64,000 bases of DNA from Methylobacterium sp. FF17 (GTDB lineage Bacteria > Pseudomonadota > Alphaproteobacteria > Rhizobiales > Beijerinckiaceae), in assembly GCF_025813715.1 (NCBI RefSeq), contig NZ_CP107532.1, positions 5,646,501 to 5,710,500 on the forward strand, read 5' to 3'. The translations under genes and the position numbers were made by a program. A model generated the notes under the pieces. It was not told the origin of the DNA and ran no database searches. It saw only the letters and a list, made by a program, of their open reading frames with translations. This document shows, one piece after another, positions 1-10,283 of this stretch; position 1 is the stretch's first letter; every line of letters starts with the position of its first letter.

Positions 1-528
1 CAGGGCTTCGACGCCGATCCGCTCGCCAGGGCGCGCGAGAGCCGACAGCGCAGCCGCGATCCCCTGTCGTCCCGCCCCGGTGAACAGCACCGAATCCGGG
101 TCGGCGGACCAGCCGCCCCGTCCGAAGAAGGCCGCCGCCGACGCACGGGCTCGCCGGGTCGCGGTCGCCCGCAGGGGTGGAAAGGCGGCCTGCAGCGCGT
201 TCGGGTCCAGGACGGCGCTGAGGCTCGCTGCGAGGTCGGCGGCCTGATGGGGCAGGATCGAGAAGACGTGCTCGAGATTGATCAGCCCCTCCTCGGACCC
301 GGTCGGGTCCGGTGCGGCCGCCGCATCGCGGATGAAGGTGCCCCGGCCGACCTCGCCGGTTACGAGCCCCCGCCGGGTCAGATCGGCATAGACCCGGCTC
401 GCGGTCGAGACGGCGATCCCGCGCTCATGGGCAAACTGCCGTTGCGGCGGCAATCGGGTGCCGGGGGCGAGGCGTCCGGCCGCGATGTCCGCAGCGACCC
501 CATCGGAAATGCTTCGGTAGTCGGTCAC
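1..528 (-). CDS. MocR-type GntR-family transcriptional regulator with aminotransferase-like domain (3' part outside window)
   Basis: The 176 visible codons start with a GntR winged helix (motif LPPQRQFAHERGIAVSTAS, about residues 27-45, then a conserved GTF turn). A linker leads into the first part of a fold-type I aminotransferase domain (VLFTGAGRQGI). MocR/PdxR regulators use that domain to bind pyridoxal phosphate rather than for catalysis. The GTG start at 528 is chosen because no in-frame ATG lies close by and the family usually begins a few residues before the winged helix; no clear ribosome site supports it. The gene is divergent from a DUF1127 gene 86 bp away, so the spacer 529-614 probably holds both promoters. 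The C-terminal part runs off the left edge, so completeness cannot be judged. Confidence 0.82.
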   Translation of the reverse strand, partial: MTDYRSISDGVAADIAAGRLAPGTRLPPQRQFAHERGIAVSTASRVYADLTRRGLVTGEVGRGTFIRDAAAAPDPTGSEEGLINLEHVFSILPHQAADLAASLSAVLDPNALQAAFPPLRATATRRARASAAAFFGRGGWSADPDSVLFTGAGRQGIAAALSALARPGERIGVEAL

Positions 529-614
529 ACCAAAATTGCTCCGAGTGCAATAAATCCATTGAACCGAGTCATTATTGATCCGATGAGGTCGATTGTACCG
601 ATAGGAGTTCCCCG

Positions 615-854
615 ATGACGACGCTCGACCGCCTGCCGACGAGCTGTACCCTATGCCTTCCCGGTTTCGAAATCCGGATCACCCGGAGTTCCATGACGAG
701 GGTCGGACGGTGCATCGCGGTCTTGGCCCTTTGGCACCGGCGACTAGAGGGGCGCCGGTCCATCCGGGCGATGACATCGGAGCAAATCAGAGATCTCGAC
801 CTCGATTGTATCGCATTGCGCCGAGAGGCCGAGAAGCCATTCTGGCGTGCTTAG
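615..854 (+). CDS. DUF1127 small protein
   Basis: This 79-residue protein ends in a DUF1127 (YjiS-like) module. An Arg/Trp-rich helix ([12 protein letters not shown]) is followed by a helix-turn segment, and it finishes EAEKPFWRA, close to the usual E-A-R-K-P-F-W-R ending. The ATG is preceded by ATAGGAGTTCCCCG, a good ribosome site. Alphaproteobacterial proteins of this family are short and Arg-rich; some are RNA-binding or linked to phosphate and nitrogen metabolism, but the role here is unknown. The MocR-type regulator transcribed the other way is a plausible regulator. Confidence 0.7.
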   Translation: MTTLDRLPTSCTLCLPGFEIRITRSSMTRVGRCIAVLALWHRRLEGRRSIRAMTSEQIRDLDLDCIALRREAEKPFWRA

Positions 855-940
855 GCACAGCGAATCGTTCGGGGGTCCATCCGAGAGATCGCTTCGGAAC
901 CCGGAGCGTCTCGATCGTCATCCGGGCGAAGGAATGCGCC

Positions 941-1215
941 GTCACGTGCTTCGTCGCTGCTGCCTTCGCAGCCGCTCTCGCGGCGGGCGCGTTCCGCCCG
1001 GCCAGTCCGGAGCCGCGCGCAGGCCCTGTGCAGCCTCCTCGGCGGCCTCCACCGCGGATGGGGGGCGACGAGCGGGCTCGGCTGCAGCTTCGGCACGCTG
1101 CTCTCCGGCATCATGGGCGGCGCGGTCTCGGGATGGGTCTTCGAGGCGGCGATGTTCGCCGGCCTCACGGCAACCCTGCTCACCGGCCGGCGGCTGGTGC
1201 TCCTGCCAAAGAGCC
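941..1215 (+). pseudogene. Decayed MFS transporter C-terminal remnant
   Basis: Two reading frames together give transmembrane-like sequence. One holds [18 protein letters not shown] (from 941). The other holds [18 protein letters not shown], then [20 protein letters not shown] and [19 protein letters not shown] (about 1023-1209). The second part resembles the last helices of MFS_1-like permeases. There is no start, the frame changes once, and the second frame runs without a stop through the rplA terminator. I infer a broken gene fragment. The rest of the 855-1284 gap holds only the terminator for rplA. Confidence 0.45.
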
Positions 1216-1225
1216 CGACACACGA

Positions 1226-1253
1226 AAACGCCCGGCCGCGAGGCCGGGCGTTT
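1226..1253 (-). terminator. Intrinsic terminator after rplA
   Basis: A perfect 12-bp inverted repeat (AAACGCCCGGCC, loop of 4, GGCCGGGCGTTT) lies 31 bases past the rplA stop. Read on the minus strand, the stem runs into a T-rich stretch. Its symmetry could also stop plus-strand reads. It marks the end of the ribosomal transcript in this genome. Confidence 0.85.
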
Positions 1254-1284
1254 CCTTTAGGTCGCGATCACGCCGAGGCGTGGA

Positions 1285-1983
<699 letters not shown>

Positions 1984-1995
1984 TGTGCCCTCCCC

Positions 1996-2445
1996 TTAAG
2001 CGACGACGTCGAGGCCCATGGCCCGCGCGGAGCCACGGATCATGGCGACGGCGGCGTCAACCGAGTCGCAGTTCAGGTCGGGCATCTTCTTCTCGGCGAT
2101 CTCGCGCAGCTGCGCTTCGGTCACCTTGCCGACCGTCGGGCCCTTGCCCGGGGTCTTCGAGCCGGAAGCCGGCTTCTTGCCGATCTTCAGGCCAGCGGCC
2201 TTCTTGAGGAAGAAGGTGACCGGCGGCTGCTTCATCTCGAAGGTGAAGGAGCGGTCCTGATACGCCGTGATGACGACCGGGATCGGGGTGCCCTTCTCGA
2301 TCTGAGAGGTCTTCGCGTTGAAGGCCTTGCAGAATTCCATGATGTTCAGGCCGCGCTGACCGAGCGCGGGGCCGATGGGCGGCGACGGGTTCGCGGCGCC
2401 GGCCGGAACCTGAAGCTTCACGTAGCCCGTGATCTTCTTTGCCAT
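1996..2445 (-). CDS. rplK: 50S ribosomal protein L11
   Basis: This 149-residue protein starts [16 protein letters not shown] and carries the proline-rich N-terminal stretch [20 protein letters not shown] that faces the GTPase-associated centre. The C-terminal rRNA-binding domain includes KMPDLN and ends [10 protein letters not shown] chose the ATG at 2445 over an upstream in-frame codon because MAKK is the family start and a GGGAGCAG ribosome site sits just before it. It pairs with rplA 12 bp downstream and is separated from nusG by 214 bp. Confidence 0.98.
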   Translation of the reverse strand: MAKKITGYVKLQVPAGAANPSPPIGPALGQRGLNIMEFCKAFNAKTSQIEKGTPIPVVITAYQDRSFTFEMKQPPVTFFLKKAAGLKIGKKPASGSKTPGKGPTVGKVTEAQLREIAEKKMPDLNCDSVDAAVAMIRGSARAMGLDVVA

Positions 2446-2659
2446 AGGGACTGCTCCCAAAGAATGCCCGATACCCGGCTGGCCTCAGCGCGGATGGAGC
2501 GGGCGGTTGCAGGTCGCGGTGCGGCCCGTGGACCCCGGCGGCGAACCGGGCAGGCCTCCCGCGCGTGACGCCGTTCCGGAGAACGACGGTTTCGCACCCG
2601 GCTACGCGCCGGGCGGAACGCTTGGATCAGTCACCGGTGACCGATCGAAAACGATGACA
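2446..2659 (-). other. nusG-rplK intergenic leader
   Basis: This 214-bp space has no gene. It contains short GC-rich inverted repeats, for example around 2597-2616 (CACCCGGCTACGCGCCGGG) and TCACCGGTGA near 2634. In many bacteria a separate rplKA promoter lies here. I could not pick a convincing -35/-10 pair. Confidence 0.3.
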
Positions 2660-3193
2660 TCAGACCTTCTCGACCTGGCCGTATTCCAGCTCGACCGGCG
2701 TGGCGCGGCCGAAGATCGAGACGGCGACCTTGAGACGCGAGCGGCTCTCGTCGATCTCCTCGACGGTACCGTTGAACGACGCGAAGGGGCCGTCGGAGAC
2801 GCGCACCGTCTCGCCGATCTCGAAGGAGACGGACGGCTTCGGACGATCGACGCCCTCGGCGACCTGGCCCTTGATGCGCTCGGCCTCGGCATCGGGGATC
2901 GGAACCGGCTTCGACTTGTCGGCGCCGAGGAAGCCCGTCACCTTCGGGGTGTTCTTGATCAGGTGGTAGACCTCGTCGGTCAGGTCGCACTTCACCAGCA
3001 CGTAGCCGGGGAAGAACTTGCGCTCGGCATCAACCTTGCGGCCGCGACGGACCTCCACGACCTTCTCGGTCGGGACCATGACCTCGTCGAACAGCTCCAT
3101 CAGGCCACGCTGGGCGGCCTGATCCTTGATGGACTGCGCGACCTTGTTCTCGAAATTCGAGTAGGCGTGGACGATGTACCAGCGCTTCGACAC
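2660..3193 (-). CDS. nusG: Transcription termination/antitermination factor NusG
   Basis: This 177-residue NusG has the N-terminal NGN domain (SKRWYIVHAYSNFENKVAQS; FPGYVLVKCDL) and a C-terminal KOW domain (GETVRVSDGPFASFNGTVEE). It binds RNA polymerase to aid elongation and couples it to ribosome S10 or Rho. Two GTG codons can serve as start: 3193 gives the family start SKRWYIV with GGTGAG 5 bases upstream, and 3202 adds three residues and follows AAGGA. I prefer 3193. It lies in the secE-nusG-rplKA operon. Confidence 0.96.
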   Translation of the reverse strand: MSKRWYIVHAYSNFENKVAQSIKDQAAQRGLMELFDEVMVPTEKVVEVRRGRKVDAERKFFPGYVLVKCDLTDEVYHLIKNTPKVTGFLGADKSKPVPIPDAEAERIKGQVAEGVDRPKPSVSFEIGETVRVSDGPFASFNGTVEEIDESRSRLKVAVSIFGRATPVELEYGQVEKV

Positions 3194-3258
3194 GGTTCTC
3201 ACCAAATCCTTGAGTCGTCGGCCCGTCGCGCGTCAGGCGCGCCTGGGCCGAGAAGTTG

Positions 3259-3561
3259 TTAGGCGCCGACCCCGAGGATCAGGGTCACGAGATAGCGCAG
3301 CGCCTGGTCCACCACCGTGAAGAAGATGCTCGCCACCACTACCATGATGAACACCATCACGGTGGTCACCACGGTCTCCTTGCGGGTCGGCCACGTGACC
3401 TTGCGGCCCTCGTCACGAACCTGAGCCAGGAACTCCGCCGGTCCGACACGCTTGGGCGCGGGACGCGCGGGCGGGGTCGCCCGGGGGGGCGTCGGCGTGG
3501 CGGAGCCGCGCGGCGGGGTGCGCGCGAGGTCCACTTTCTTCGATGCTTCGTTCGATGCCAT
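3259..3561 (-). CDS. secE: Preprotein translocase subunit SecE
   Basis: This protein of about 100 residues has one C-terminal transmembrane helix (TTVMVFIMVVVASIFFTVVD). The conserved amphipathic segment FLAQVRDEGRKVTWPTRKE clamps SecY. Before it lies a Pro/Arg/Thr-rich stretch of about 45 residues, longer than in most SecE proteins and probably disordered. The ATG at 3561 (MASNEASKK) lacks a strong ribosome site. An in-frame ATG at 3633 has GAAGG six bases upstream and would add 24 residues, so the start is uncertain. The gene lies directly upstream of nusG. Confidence 0.93.
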   Translation of the reverse strand: MASNEASKKVDLARTPPRGSATPTPPRATPPARPAPKRVGPAEFLAQVRDEGRKVTWPTRKETVVTTVMVFIMVVVASIFFTVVDQALRYLVTLILGVGA

Positions 3562-3776
3562 GGCGCCAACAACAGGGAGATCGGCCCGAGCTTCGGGAAA
3601 GCGCGACCCGACGGCTCCCGGGGGAACCTGCATCGACGGCCTTCATCGATCTCGGAAGGCGACCGCTCTAACGCAAGTCACCGGGCTTGTCGACTGCGCC
3701 CGGCCGGACTTCGCGGATAAGCGATCTGCTGAAAGGGAGGTGGGCTGGGAGGGTCGACAAGTCTGACGCGGCCAAA

Positions 3777-3853
3777 TGGCAGGAGTGGAGGGACTCGAAC
3801 CCGCAACCTCCGGTTTTGGAGACCGGCGCTCTGACCAGTTGAGCTACACTCCT
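3777..3853 (-). tRNA. trpT: tRNA-Trp (CCA)
   Basis: On the minus strand the cloverleaf starts AGGAGTG and closes with CACTCCT, followed by G and an encoded CCA. The D arm is GCTC/GAGC. The anticodon stem CCGGT/ACCGG encloses the loop CTCCAAA, giving anticodon CCA for tryptophan. The T arm carries GGTTCGAGTCC, with one non-paired position in the stem. It lies between tuf and secE, its usual place in proteobacteria. Confidence 0.96.
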
Positions 3854-4020
3854 ATGCGAAGGACAAGTCCTCCGCCGCGGCGCTGCTATAGACCGGCTCG
3901 TTTCGCTTCGCAATGGTCAAACGACGTGCCGCCGGCAAACTTCGCGGGGCACGGCACGCGTGCCGATCGTACGGAGCCGGAGTCTGGAAAGCGGACGGAA
4001 CGCCGGGCTCTGAAAACGAC

Positions 4021-4045
4021 GACGCCCGGGGAGGCCCCGGGCGTC
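4021..4045 (-). terminator. Intrinsic terminator after tuf
   Basis: A perfect 11-bp inverted repeat (GACGCCCGGGG, loop AGG, CCCCGGGCGTC) starts 47 bases after the tuf stop. On the minus strand it is followed by GTCGTTTT. It separates tuf from the tRNA-Trp/secE transcript. Confidence 0.85.
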
Positions 4046-4092
4046 GCGTGTGCGCGTCGGTCGGACGGGGCGGACGTCCGCCCCGGCGACGC

Positions 4093-5283
<1,191 letters not shown>

Positions 5284-5439
5284 CGTCTCTTTCCTGCGGC
5301 AAGCTCACACGAGCGGTCGCCCGGGCTGAAGCTCGACGGGGCGTCGAGCCGGGCGAAAGACGGGGGCTCGCTTAGAGGCTTGCCGTCCTTTGATCAAGGG
5401 CTTTGGCGGATCGGCCGGGTGTGCGGGGCGCCGAACCCC

Positions 5440-5901
5440 CTACTGGACCGGGCGCCGGACCGGCGAGGCGGCGAGCAGGGCGGCCTTGTCGAGGCCCAGC
5501 GCCGTCGCGATCTCGGTGAGTGCCCGGGCTTCGACGTCCAGGATACCGTCGAGGTCGGCCACATCCGCCGCGATCAGGAACGTCGCCTCGCGCTCCTCCG
5601 CGCTGCGCCCCTCGATGGCGCCGATCAGGCGCAGGTTCTCGGCCCGTCCGGTGCGGGTGCGCGCGCGGGCGATGCCTTCGTAGAGTTCGCTCTCCAGCAT
5701 GAGCCGGTCGTAGCCCTTCTCGAGGATGGGGTTGGCCTGCATGCCGGCGAGCGCCGTGTCGAACTCCTCGCTCGCCACCTCCCCATCCGCAACGATCACG
5801 TTGGCGGCCGCCGAGACCATGGCCTGCATCAGCGCCTTGTCGCCCGCATAGGCGGTCACGGTCTGGCTGAAGCGGCTGACGATGTCCTGGAAGATGTTCA
5901 T
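5440..5901 (-). CDS. TerB-like tellurite-resistance-domain protein
   Basis: This 153-residue soluble helical protein matches the TerB fold. It has a helix [19 protein letters not shown] with an acidic DGE turn, then [20 protein letters not shown], a second Asp-rich turn typical of TerB's metal-binding helices. The start [11 protein letters not shown] at 5901 is preferred over longer upstream frames that overlap the next gene. TerB-domain proteins are often linked to envelope stress or membrane-bound complexes; no other ter gene is nearby, so the function is open. Confidence 0.75.
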   Translation of the reverse strand: MNIFQDIVSRFSQTVTAYAGDKALMQAMVSAAANVIVADGEVASEEFDTALAGMQANPILEKGYDRLMLESELYEGIARARTRTGRAENLRLIGAIEGRSAEEREATFLIAADVADLDGILDVEARALTEIATALGLDKAALLAASPVRRPVQ

Positions 5902-6026
5902 CGCGACGAAATTCCTGCCGATGCTGTTCGGGCGGCGCTGGGGCGGAGGGGATAAGCCCTGGGACGACGCGGGACGAGGCTTTGCCGTTCCCGGCGCCGA
6001 TGACAAGCGTCTCCGGCGCGTGCGCT

Positions 6027-6470
6027 TCAGAACATCGCCACCAGGGCGATGCCCACCACCATCAGCAGGCCGCCCAGGATGCGCCAGAGGCTGGCGGGGT
6101 GCTGCGTGAATCCGATCCAACCGAAGTGATCGAGCAGGATCGAGGTGACGACGCCGGCGGTCACGAGGAGGCCGAGATACGGGGCGGCGCCGATCCGTTG
6201 TGCCACGAAGAGCTGCGACAGGATCAGCAACGCGCCGATCATGCCGCCCAGCCAGGCCCAGGGCGGCACGGCGCGGATGTCGCTCAGCGACGGCAGGGCG
6301 AAGCGGCCGAGCACCAGCCCCAGCCCGAGCAGGGTGACGGCGCCGACGAGGGCGACCACGATGCCGGCCGCGAAGGGTTGGGCCAGGGTCTTGGACAGGG
6401 TCGCGTTCGTCCCCGCCTGCAGCGCGTTGGCGACGCCGGCCAGCAGCGCGAAACCGTAGAGGAACCACAT
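6027..6470 (-). CDS. DMT-superfamily transporter, DUF606/YdcZ type
   Basis: This 147-residue protein has five hydrophobic helices. It starts MWFLYGFALLAGVANALQAG and contains GTNATLSKTL, typical of the short EamA-like YdcZ (DUF606) family, which works as a dimer or in pairs. The ribosome site CAGGA lies 7-8 bases before the ATG. The substrate is unknown. Only one copy is present here, although family members often occur as tandem pairs. Confidence 0.82.
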   Translation of the reverse strand: MWFLYGFALLAGVANALQAGTNATLSKTLAQPFAAGIVVALVGAVTLLGLGLVLGRFALPSLSDIRAVPPWAWLGGMIGALLILSQLFVAQRIGAAPYLGLLVTAGVVTSILLDHFGWIGFTQHPASLWRILGGLLMVVGIALVAMF

Positions 6471-6616
6471 GGACGATCCTGACGTAACGGGGAGAGGCCG
6501 GACCGCATCGCGCGGTTGGCGGGGCTGTTCGCTGCATCCTGCGCCGGGCGCCCGGATCGTCTATTGAACGCAGCTTGGACCGGGCCGGGGCCCGTGGGGA
6601 TGTGACGGGTCGTGGC

Positions 6617-7231
6617 ATGGACGGGATGAGGACGCCTTCCGGGGATGCGTCGGGGGCGGATGCACGGGCCGGTCGCACGAGCCCGGCAGGGGATCTGCGC
6701 TTGCGGCTGCGGGAGGCGACGGACGCGGCCCATCGCCGCCTCGATGCCGGGTTCGCGGCCCACGACCTGAGCCGGAAGGAGGATTACGCGGTCTTCCTGT
6801 CGGCGATGCACAGGGCCTTCGTCCCCCTCGAAGCCTGGCTGGACGGTGCCGATCCCGGGTTCCTGCCGCCGGACTGGTCCGCTCGCCGGCGCGCCGATGC
6901 GCTCCGCGCGGACCTGGAAGGGCTCGGCGTTGGGAGCGAACGTGGCGCGGAGACGGCATCGACCCTGTCCGGCGCCGGGGCACCGGGGCTTCTCTACGTG
7001 CTCGAAGGGTCGCGGCTCGGAGGGCAGGTGCTGCTCCGTCAGGTTCTCGCCAGTCCGGACCCGGTGGTGCGCGCGAATGCGCGATTCCTGCGGCATGGGG
7101 AGGGGATGCGTCTCTGGCCGAGCTTCGTCGCCTGGCTCGGGACGCGCCCGGCCTCGGAGCACGACGCGGCGATCCAGGGCGCCCTGTGGGCCTTCGCCCG
7201 GTTCGAGGCGGCCCAGCGGGCGGTGGATTAG
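6617..7231 (+). CDS. Biliverdin-producing heme oxygenase (BphO type)
   Basis: This 204-residue protein of the bacterial heme oxygenase family has the proximal heme-ligand segment ATDAAHRRLDAGF (His about 39). The distal-helix Gly-rich region is GAPGLLYVLEGSRLGGQVLL, where the G-S-x-x-G motif matches. It cleaves heme to biliverdin, CO and iron, supplying the chromophore for the bacteriophytochrome encoded convergently next to it. The two genes overlap at their stop codons by 4 bases. The first 25 residues are poorly conserved and the start could be elsewhere between 6575 and 6626; the ATG at 6617 has only a weak ribosome site. Confidence 0.85.
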   Translation: MDGMRTPSGDASGADARAGRTSPAGDLRLRLREATDAAHRRLDAGFAAHDLSRKEDYAVFLSAMHRAFVPLEAWLDGADPGFLPPDWSARRRADALRADLEGLGVGSERGAETASTLSGAGAPGLLYVLEGSRLGGQVLLRQVLASPDPVVRANARFLRHGEGMRLWPSFVAWLGTRPASEHDAAIQGALWAFARFEAAQRAVD

Positions 7232-9786
7232 GCCCGCCCCACCGCGAGCGCCTGCCGCAGGGTGTCGGCGGTGTAGGGCTTCTTCATCAGAGGCACGGCC
7301 CCGAGTTCGGGCGGTATCCGGAAGCTCTCGCCGTAGCCCGTGGCGAAGGCGAAGGGCACGCCGAGGGCCGAGAGGCGCCGGGCCACGGGCAGGCTCGTCT
7401 CCGACCCGAGATTGACGTCGAGCAGGGCGAAGCTCGGACGACCTGCCTCGATCTGCCGCAGGGCGTCGTGCACCGAGGCGGCCATGTCCACCGCCTTCGC
7501 GCCGAGGGTGCCGAGGAGCTCTTCGGCCTCCAGGGCGATGATCATGTTGTCCTCGACCACCAGGACGCTGCCCGTCAGGAGTGCCGCATCCGGCTTCGCG
7601 GCGCGTTCCCGCGCGCGATGCGTCGGTATGGGCGGTGCGACGGGTGCGGGCCGGACATACCGCGCCGGGACCGCGAAGCGGCCGCGAACGCCGGTGAGTT
7701 CGTACGAGATCTCCGCCTCGCCCTCCAACTCGTAGGGGATGGAGCGTTCGATCAGCGTTGTGCCGAAGCCGCGCCGGGTCGGCGGCTTCACCGGAGGGCC
7801 ATCGTCCTCGCGCCAGTGGATGACGAGGCACTCCGACGCGTCGCGCCGCCACGTCACGTCGACCCGGCCGGATTCTACCGAGAGCGCGCCGTACTTGGCC
7901 GAGTTCGTCATCAGTTCGTGGATGACCAGGGCGAGGGTCGAGAAGGCCTGCGGCTCGAGCAGGACGTCGACGCCGTCCAGGTTCAGGCGGTCGGCCCGCT
8001 CGCCGAGATAGGCCCCCGCCTCCAGGGTGATGAGGTCGCGCAACGACCCCGGCCCCCAGTTCGTGGTGGTGATCTGGTCGTGCGCGCGCGCCAGTGCCTG
8101 GATGCGGTCGCCGATCACGCCCGCGAAATCCTCGATGCTGTCGGTCCGCGACCGGCTCTGGGCGACGATGCCGCGGATGAGGTTGAGGATGTTGCGTACG
8201 CGGTGGTTGAGCTCCGCGATCAGCAGTTCCTGGCGCTCCTGCGCGGTCTTGCGCTCCTTCTCGGCGGAATCGGTGAGGCGCAGGATCACTTCGAGAAGCG
8301 TGATGCGCAGGGCCTCGGCGATGCGCAGGTCCGCAGCACTCCAGGGCGTCGACTGCCCGCGCACGACCTCCGTCCAGGCCTCGAAGCTCTTGCGCGGCGT
8401 CAGGCGCAGGCCGTTCGGACCCAGGGTCGCGGGTTTCTCCGGATTGCCGGCCCAGGTCACGGTGCGGGCGATCTCGCGGCGGAAGAACACCAGGAAGTCG
8501 CGCGGTGCCCGCGAGATCGGAACGGCGAGGAGGCCGGCGGCGCGCTCGGTGTAGTCCGCCGCCGGCGGATAGACGGCACCGATCTCGTGGGTGGCGAAGG
8601 CCCGGCTCGTCGCCGTCCGGTTGAGGAAGCGCACGAGGCCGGTGAACTCTTCCGCCGTGGGCGTCGCGCCCCGCAGCGTGACCTCGCCGTTCACCCAGAC
8701 GCCGATGCCGTCGCAGGTGACGATGGCGGCGATGTCGTCGAGGAACCCGGTGATGTTCTCGAGGCTGGTGCCGCCGGAGGCGAGGGCACCCATCAGCCGA
8801 TCGTGCAGGGCCCGCGAACTCGCCTCGTAGGCCGTCTCCGCCTCCCGCTCACGACTCTCCAGGATCAGCGAGAACATCTGCCCGAACAGCTCGGCGCCGG
8901 TCCGGCGCTCCAGCGAGATGTGGCGCGGCTCGGTGTGGTGGCAGGCGAACAGGCCCCAGAGCTTGCCGCCGCGCAGGATCGACACCGACAGGGAGGCCGC
9001 GACCCCCATGTTGCGCAGGTATTCGAGATGAATCGGCGAGACCGTGCGCAGGCTGCTCATCGACAGGTCGAGAGGGCGTCCCTCCGGGTCGCGCGGGGGC
9101 AGCACCGGCACGGGTTCGGCATCGACATCGGCGATGATGCGCAGCCAGTTCCGCTCGTAGAGCGCACGCGCCTGCTTCGGGATGTCGGAGGCGGGGTAGT
9201 GCAGGCCGAGATAGGGCTCCAGGCTGGAGCGGGCGGATTCGGCGATCACCACCCCCGAGCCGTCCGGATCGAAGCGGTAGACCATCACCCGGTCGAAGCC
9301 CGTCAGCGCCCGCATCTGCCGAACGGCTTCGCGGCAGAAGGGATCGAAGCCGGTCGTCTGCTGGAGCCGGCCGACCATGCTGCGCACGAGATTGCCGGCG
9401 CTCAGGTGCTCGGAGACGCTGCGTTCGGCTTCGATGACGATGCTGCCGCCGGAGATGTGGAGGGCGAGGTCGAAGGCCGCGCCCCCCGCCTGCAGGACGG
9501 TGCCGAAGATCCGGTCGATGGCGTCGGGACCGCGCAGGGCCTGGAGGTGGCCCCGGATCAGGTGGATCGCCTCGACATCCAGGATCTCGGAGAGAGGCAG
9601 GCCGAGGAGGTCGCCGTCACCGTGCCCGAGCCAGGCGGCCGCGTTCGCGGAGGCTCGCACCACGATCCAGTCGGAGGAGACGGCGATGAGGAAACCGAAG
9701 GGCTGGACCGCGCCGAGGATGTGGATCGGCTCGCGGTCGCAGGACGTCAGGTCCACGAGCTCGGCGCGCTGTTCAGGGTCCGTCAT
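7228..9786 (-). CDS. Bacteriophytochrome hybrid HWE-type histidine kinase with receiver domain
   Basis: The 852-residue form starts at the ATG at 9786. Residues 1-120 form a PAS domain with the biliverdin-binding Cys16 in LTSCDREPIHI. A GAF domain with YPASDIPKQAR (Asp201) and a PHY domain follow. The kinase part has the HWE-type H box LIAELNHRVRNILNLIRGI (His528) and an ATP-binding domain (VIHELMTNSAKYG; GFGTTLI). A C-terminal receiver has EDN and Asp790 in LLDVNLG. It should sense red/far-red light and phosphorylate its own receiver or partners. Upstream in-frame starts (ATG 9831, TTG 9840) are possible. The stop overlaps that of the heme oxygenase gene. HWE kinases often feed response pathways without a classical DNA-binding regulator, and none lies beside it. 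Confidence 0.93.
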   Translation of the reverse strand: MTDPEQRAELVDLTSCDREPIHILGAVQPFGFLIAVSSDWIVVRASANAAAWLGHGDGDLLGLPLSEILDVEAIHLIRGHLQALRGPDAIDRIFGTVLQAGGAAFDLALHISGGSIVIEAERSVSEHLSAGNLVRSMVGRLQQTTGFDPFCREAVRQMRALTGFDRVMVYRFDPDGSGVVIAESARSSLEPYLGLHYPASDIPKQARALYERNWLRIIADVDAEPVPVLPPRDPEGRPLDLSMSSLRTVSPIHLEYLRNMGVAASLSVSILRGGKLWGLFACHHTEPRHISLERRTGAELFGQMFSLILESREREAETAYEASSRALHDRLMGALASGGTSLENITGFLDDIAAIVTCDGIGVWVNGEVTLRGATPTAEEFTGLVRFLNRTATSRAFATHEIGAVYPPAADYTERAAGLLAVPISRAPRDFLVFFRREIARTVTWAGNPEKPATLGPNGLRLTPRKSFEAWTEVVRGQSTPWSAADLRIAEALRITLLEVILRLTDSAEKERKTAQERQELLIAELNHRVRNILNLIRGIVAQSRSRTDSIEDFAGVIGDRIQALARAHDQITTTNWGPGSLRDLITLEAGAYLGERADRLNLDGVDVLLEPQAFSTLALVIHELMTNSAKYGALSVESGRVDVTWRRDASECLVIHWREDDGPPVKPPTRRGFGTTLIERSIPYELEGEAEISYELTGVRGRFAVPARYVRPAPVAPPIPTHRARERAAKPDAALLTGSVLVVEDNMIIALEAEELLGTLGAKAVDMAASVHDALRQIEAGRPSFALLDVNLGSETSLPVARRLSALGVPFAFATGYGESFRIPPELGAVPLMKKPYTADTLRQALAVGRA

Positions 9787-9968
9787 CAAGCCAATCGATT
9801 CGCCGCCGTCATGGCCCACAGGCGCGAGCATCAGAGACAACGAGCGAATAGCGGGAAAGTCTCCCGGGTTAAGCCGGGTGAATTGGACTTCCCCTCGCCT
9901 GTGGCACGAATATCACGGCACCGCTCCGCGCCGCCGGAGCGGGCGCCGTACGATCCCCGAGGCTTGCC

Positions 9969-10262
9969 TCAGCGGTTTGTCGCGCCCCTGCGCGCTGTGG
10001 CGGCCAGGAGGGTAGACAGGAGAGCGGCGCCGATCAGATAGGCGGCGAGGATCAGAGCCCCGCCCTCCAGCCACAGCCCGGCTCGCCCCGGGACCAAGCC
10101 CGCGAGGGCGAGCCCCCCGGACAGGCCCGTGGCGGCGACCAGGGCGAGGGCACCCCAGCGTGCCATGCGCCCCCGGGGCGGGCCGGTCAGCCAGCCGATG
10201 CCCGCGCCGAGGAGGAGGCTCGCGGCCACGGCCGGCCAGAGCAGGGTTGCGAGAAGTGTCAC
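9969..10262 (-). CDS. Small inner-membrane protein
   Basis: This 97-residue protein starts at GTG and has three hydrophobic segments (LATLLWPAVAASLLLGAGIG; ALALVAATGLSGGLALAGLV; LILAAYLIGAALLSTLL) and a basic end. No family is recognised. It lies 21 bp downstream of the BON-OmpA gene on the same strand, so the two are probably co-transcribed. Confidence 0.62.
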   Translation of the reverse strand: MTLLATLLWPAVAASLLLGAGIGWLTGPPRGRMARWGALALVAATGLSGGLALAGLVPGRAGLWLEGGALILAAYLIGAALLSTLLAATARRGATNR

Positions 10263-10283
10263 GGCCTTGGCCTCGGATGGCGA

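Noticed and set aside
6457..6482. GGAAC-N17-CGTA as an EcfG promoter for heme oxygenase
   Set aside because: It overlaps the start of the antisense DMT gene, has a mismatched -10 and lies far (about 130 bases) from the heme oxygenase start.
7186..10041. 951-codon open frame on the plus strand
   Set aside because: It lies fully antisense to the bacteriophytochrome, and its composition is typical of a mirror frame.
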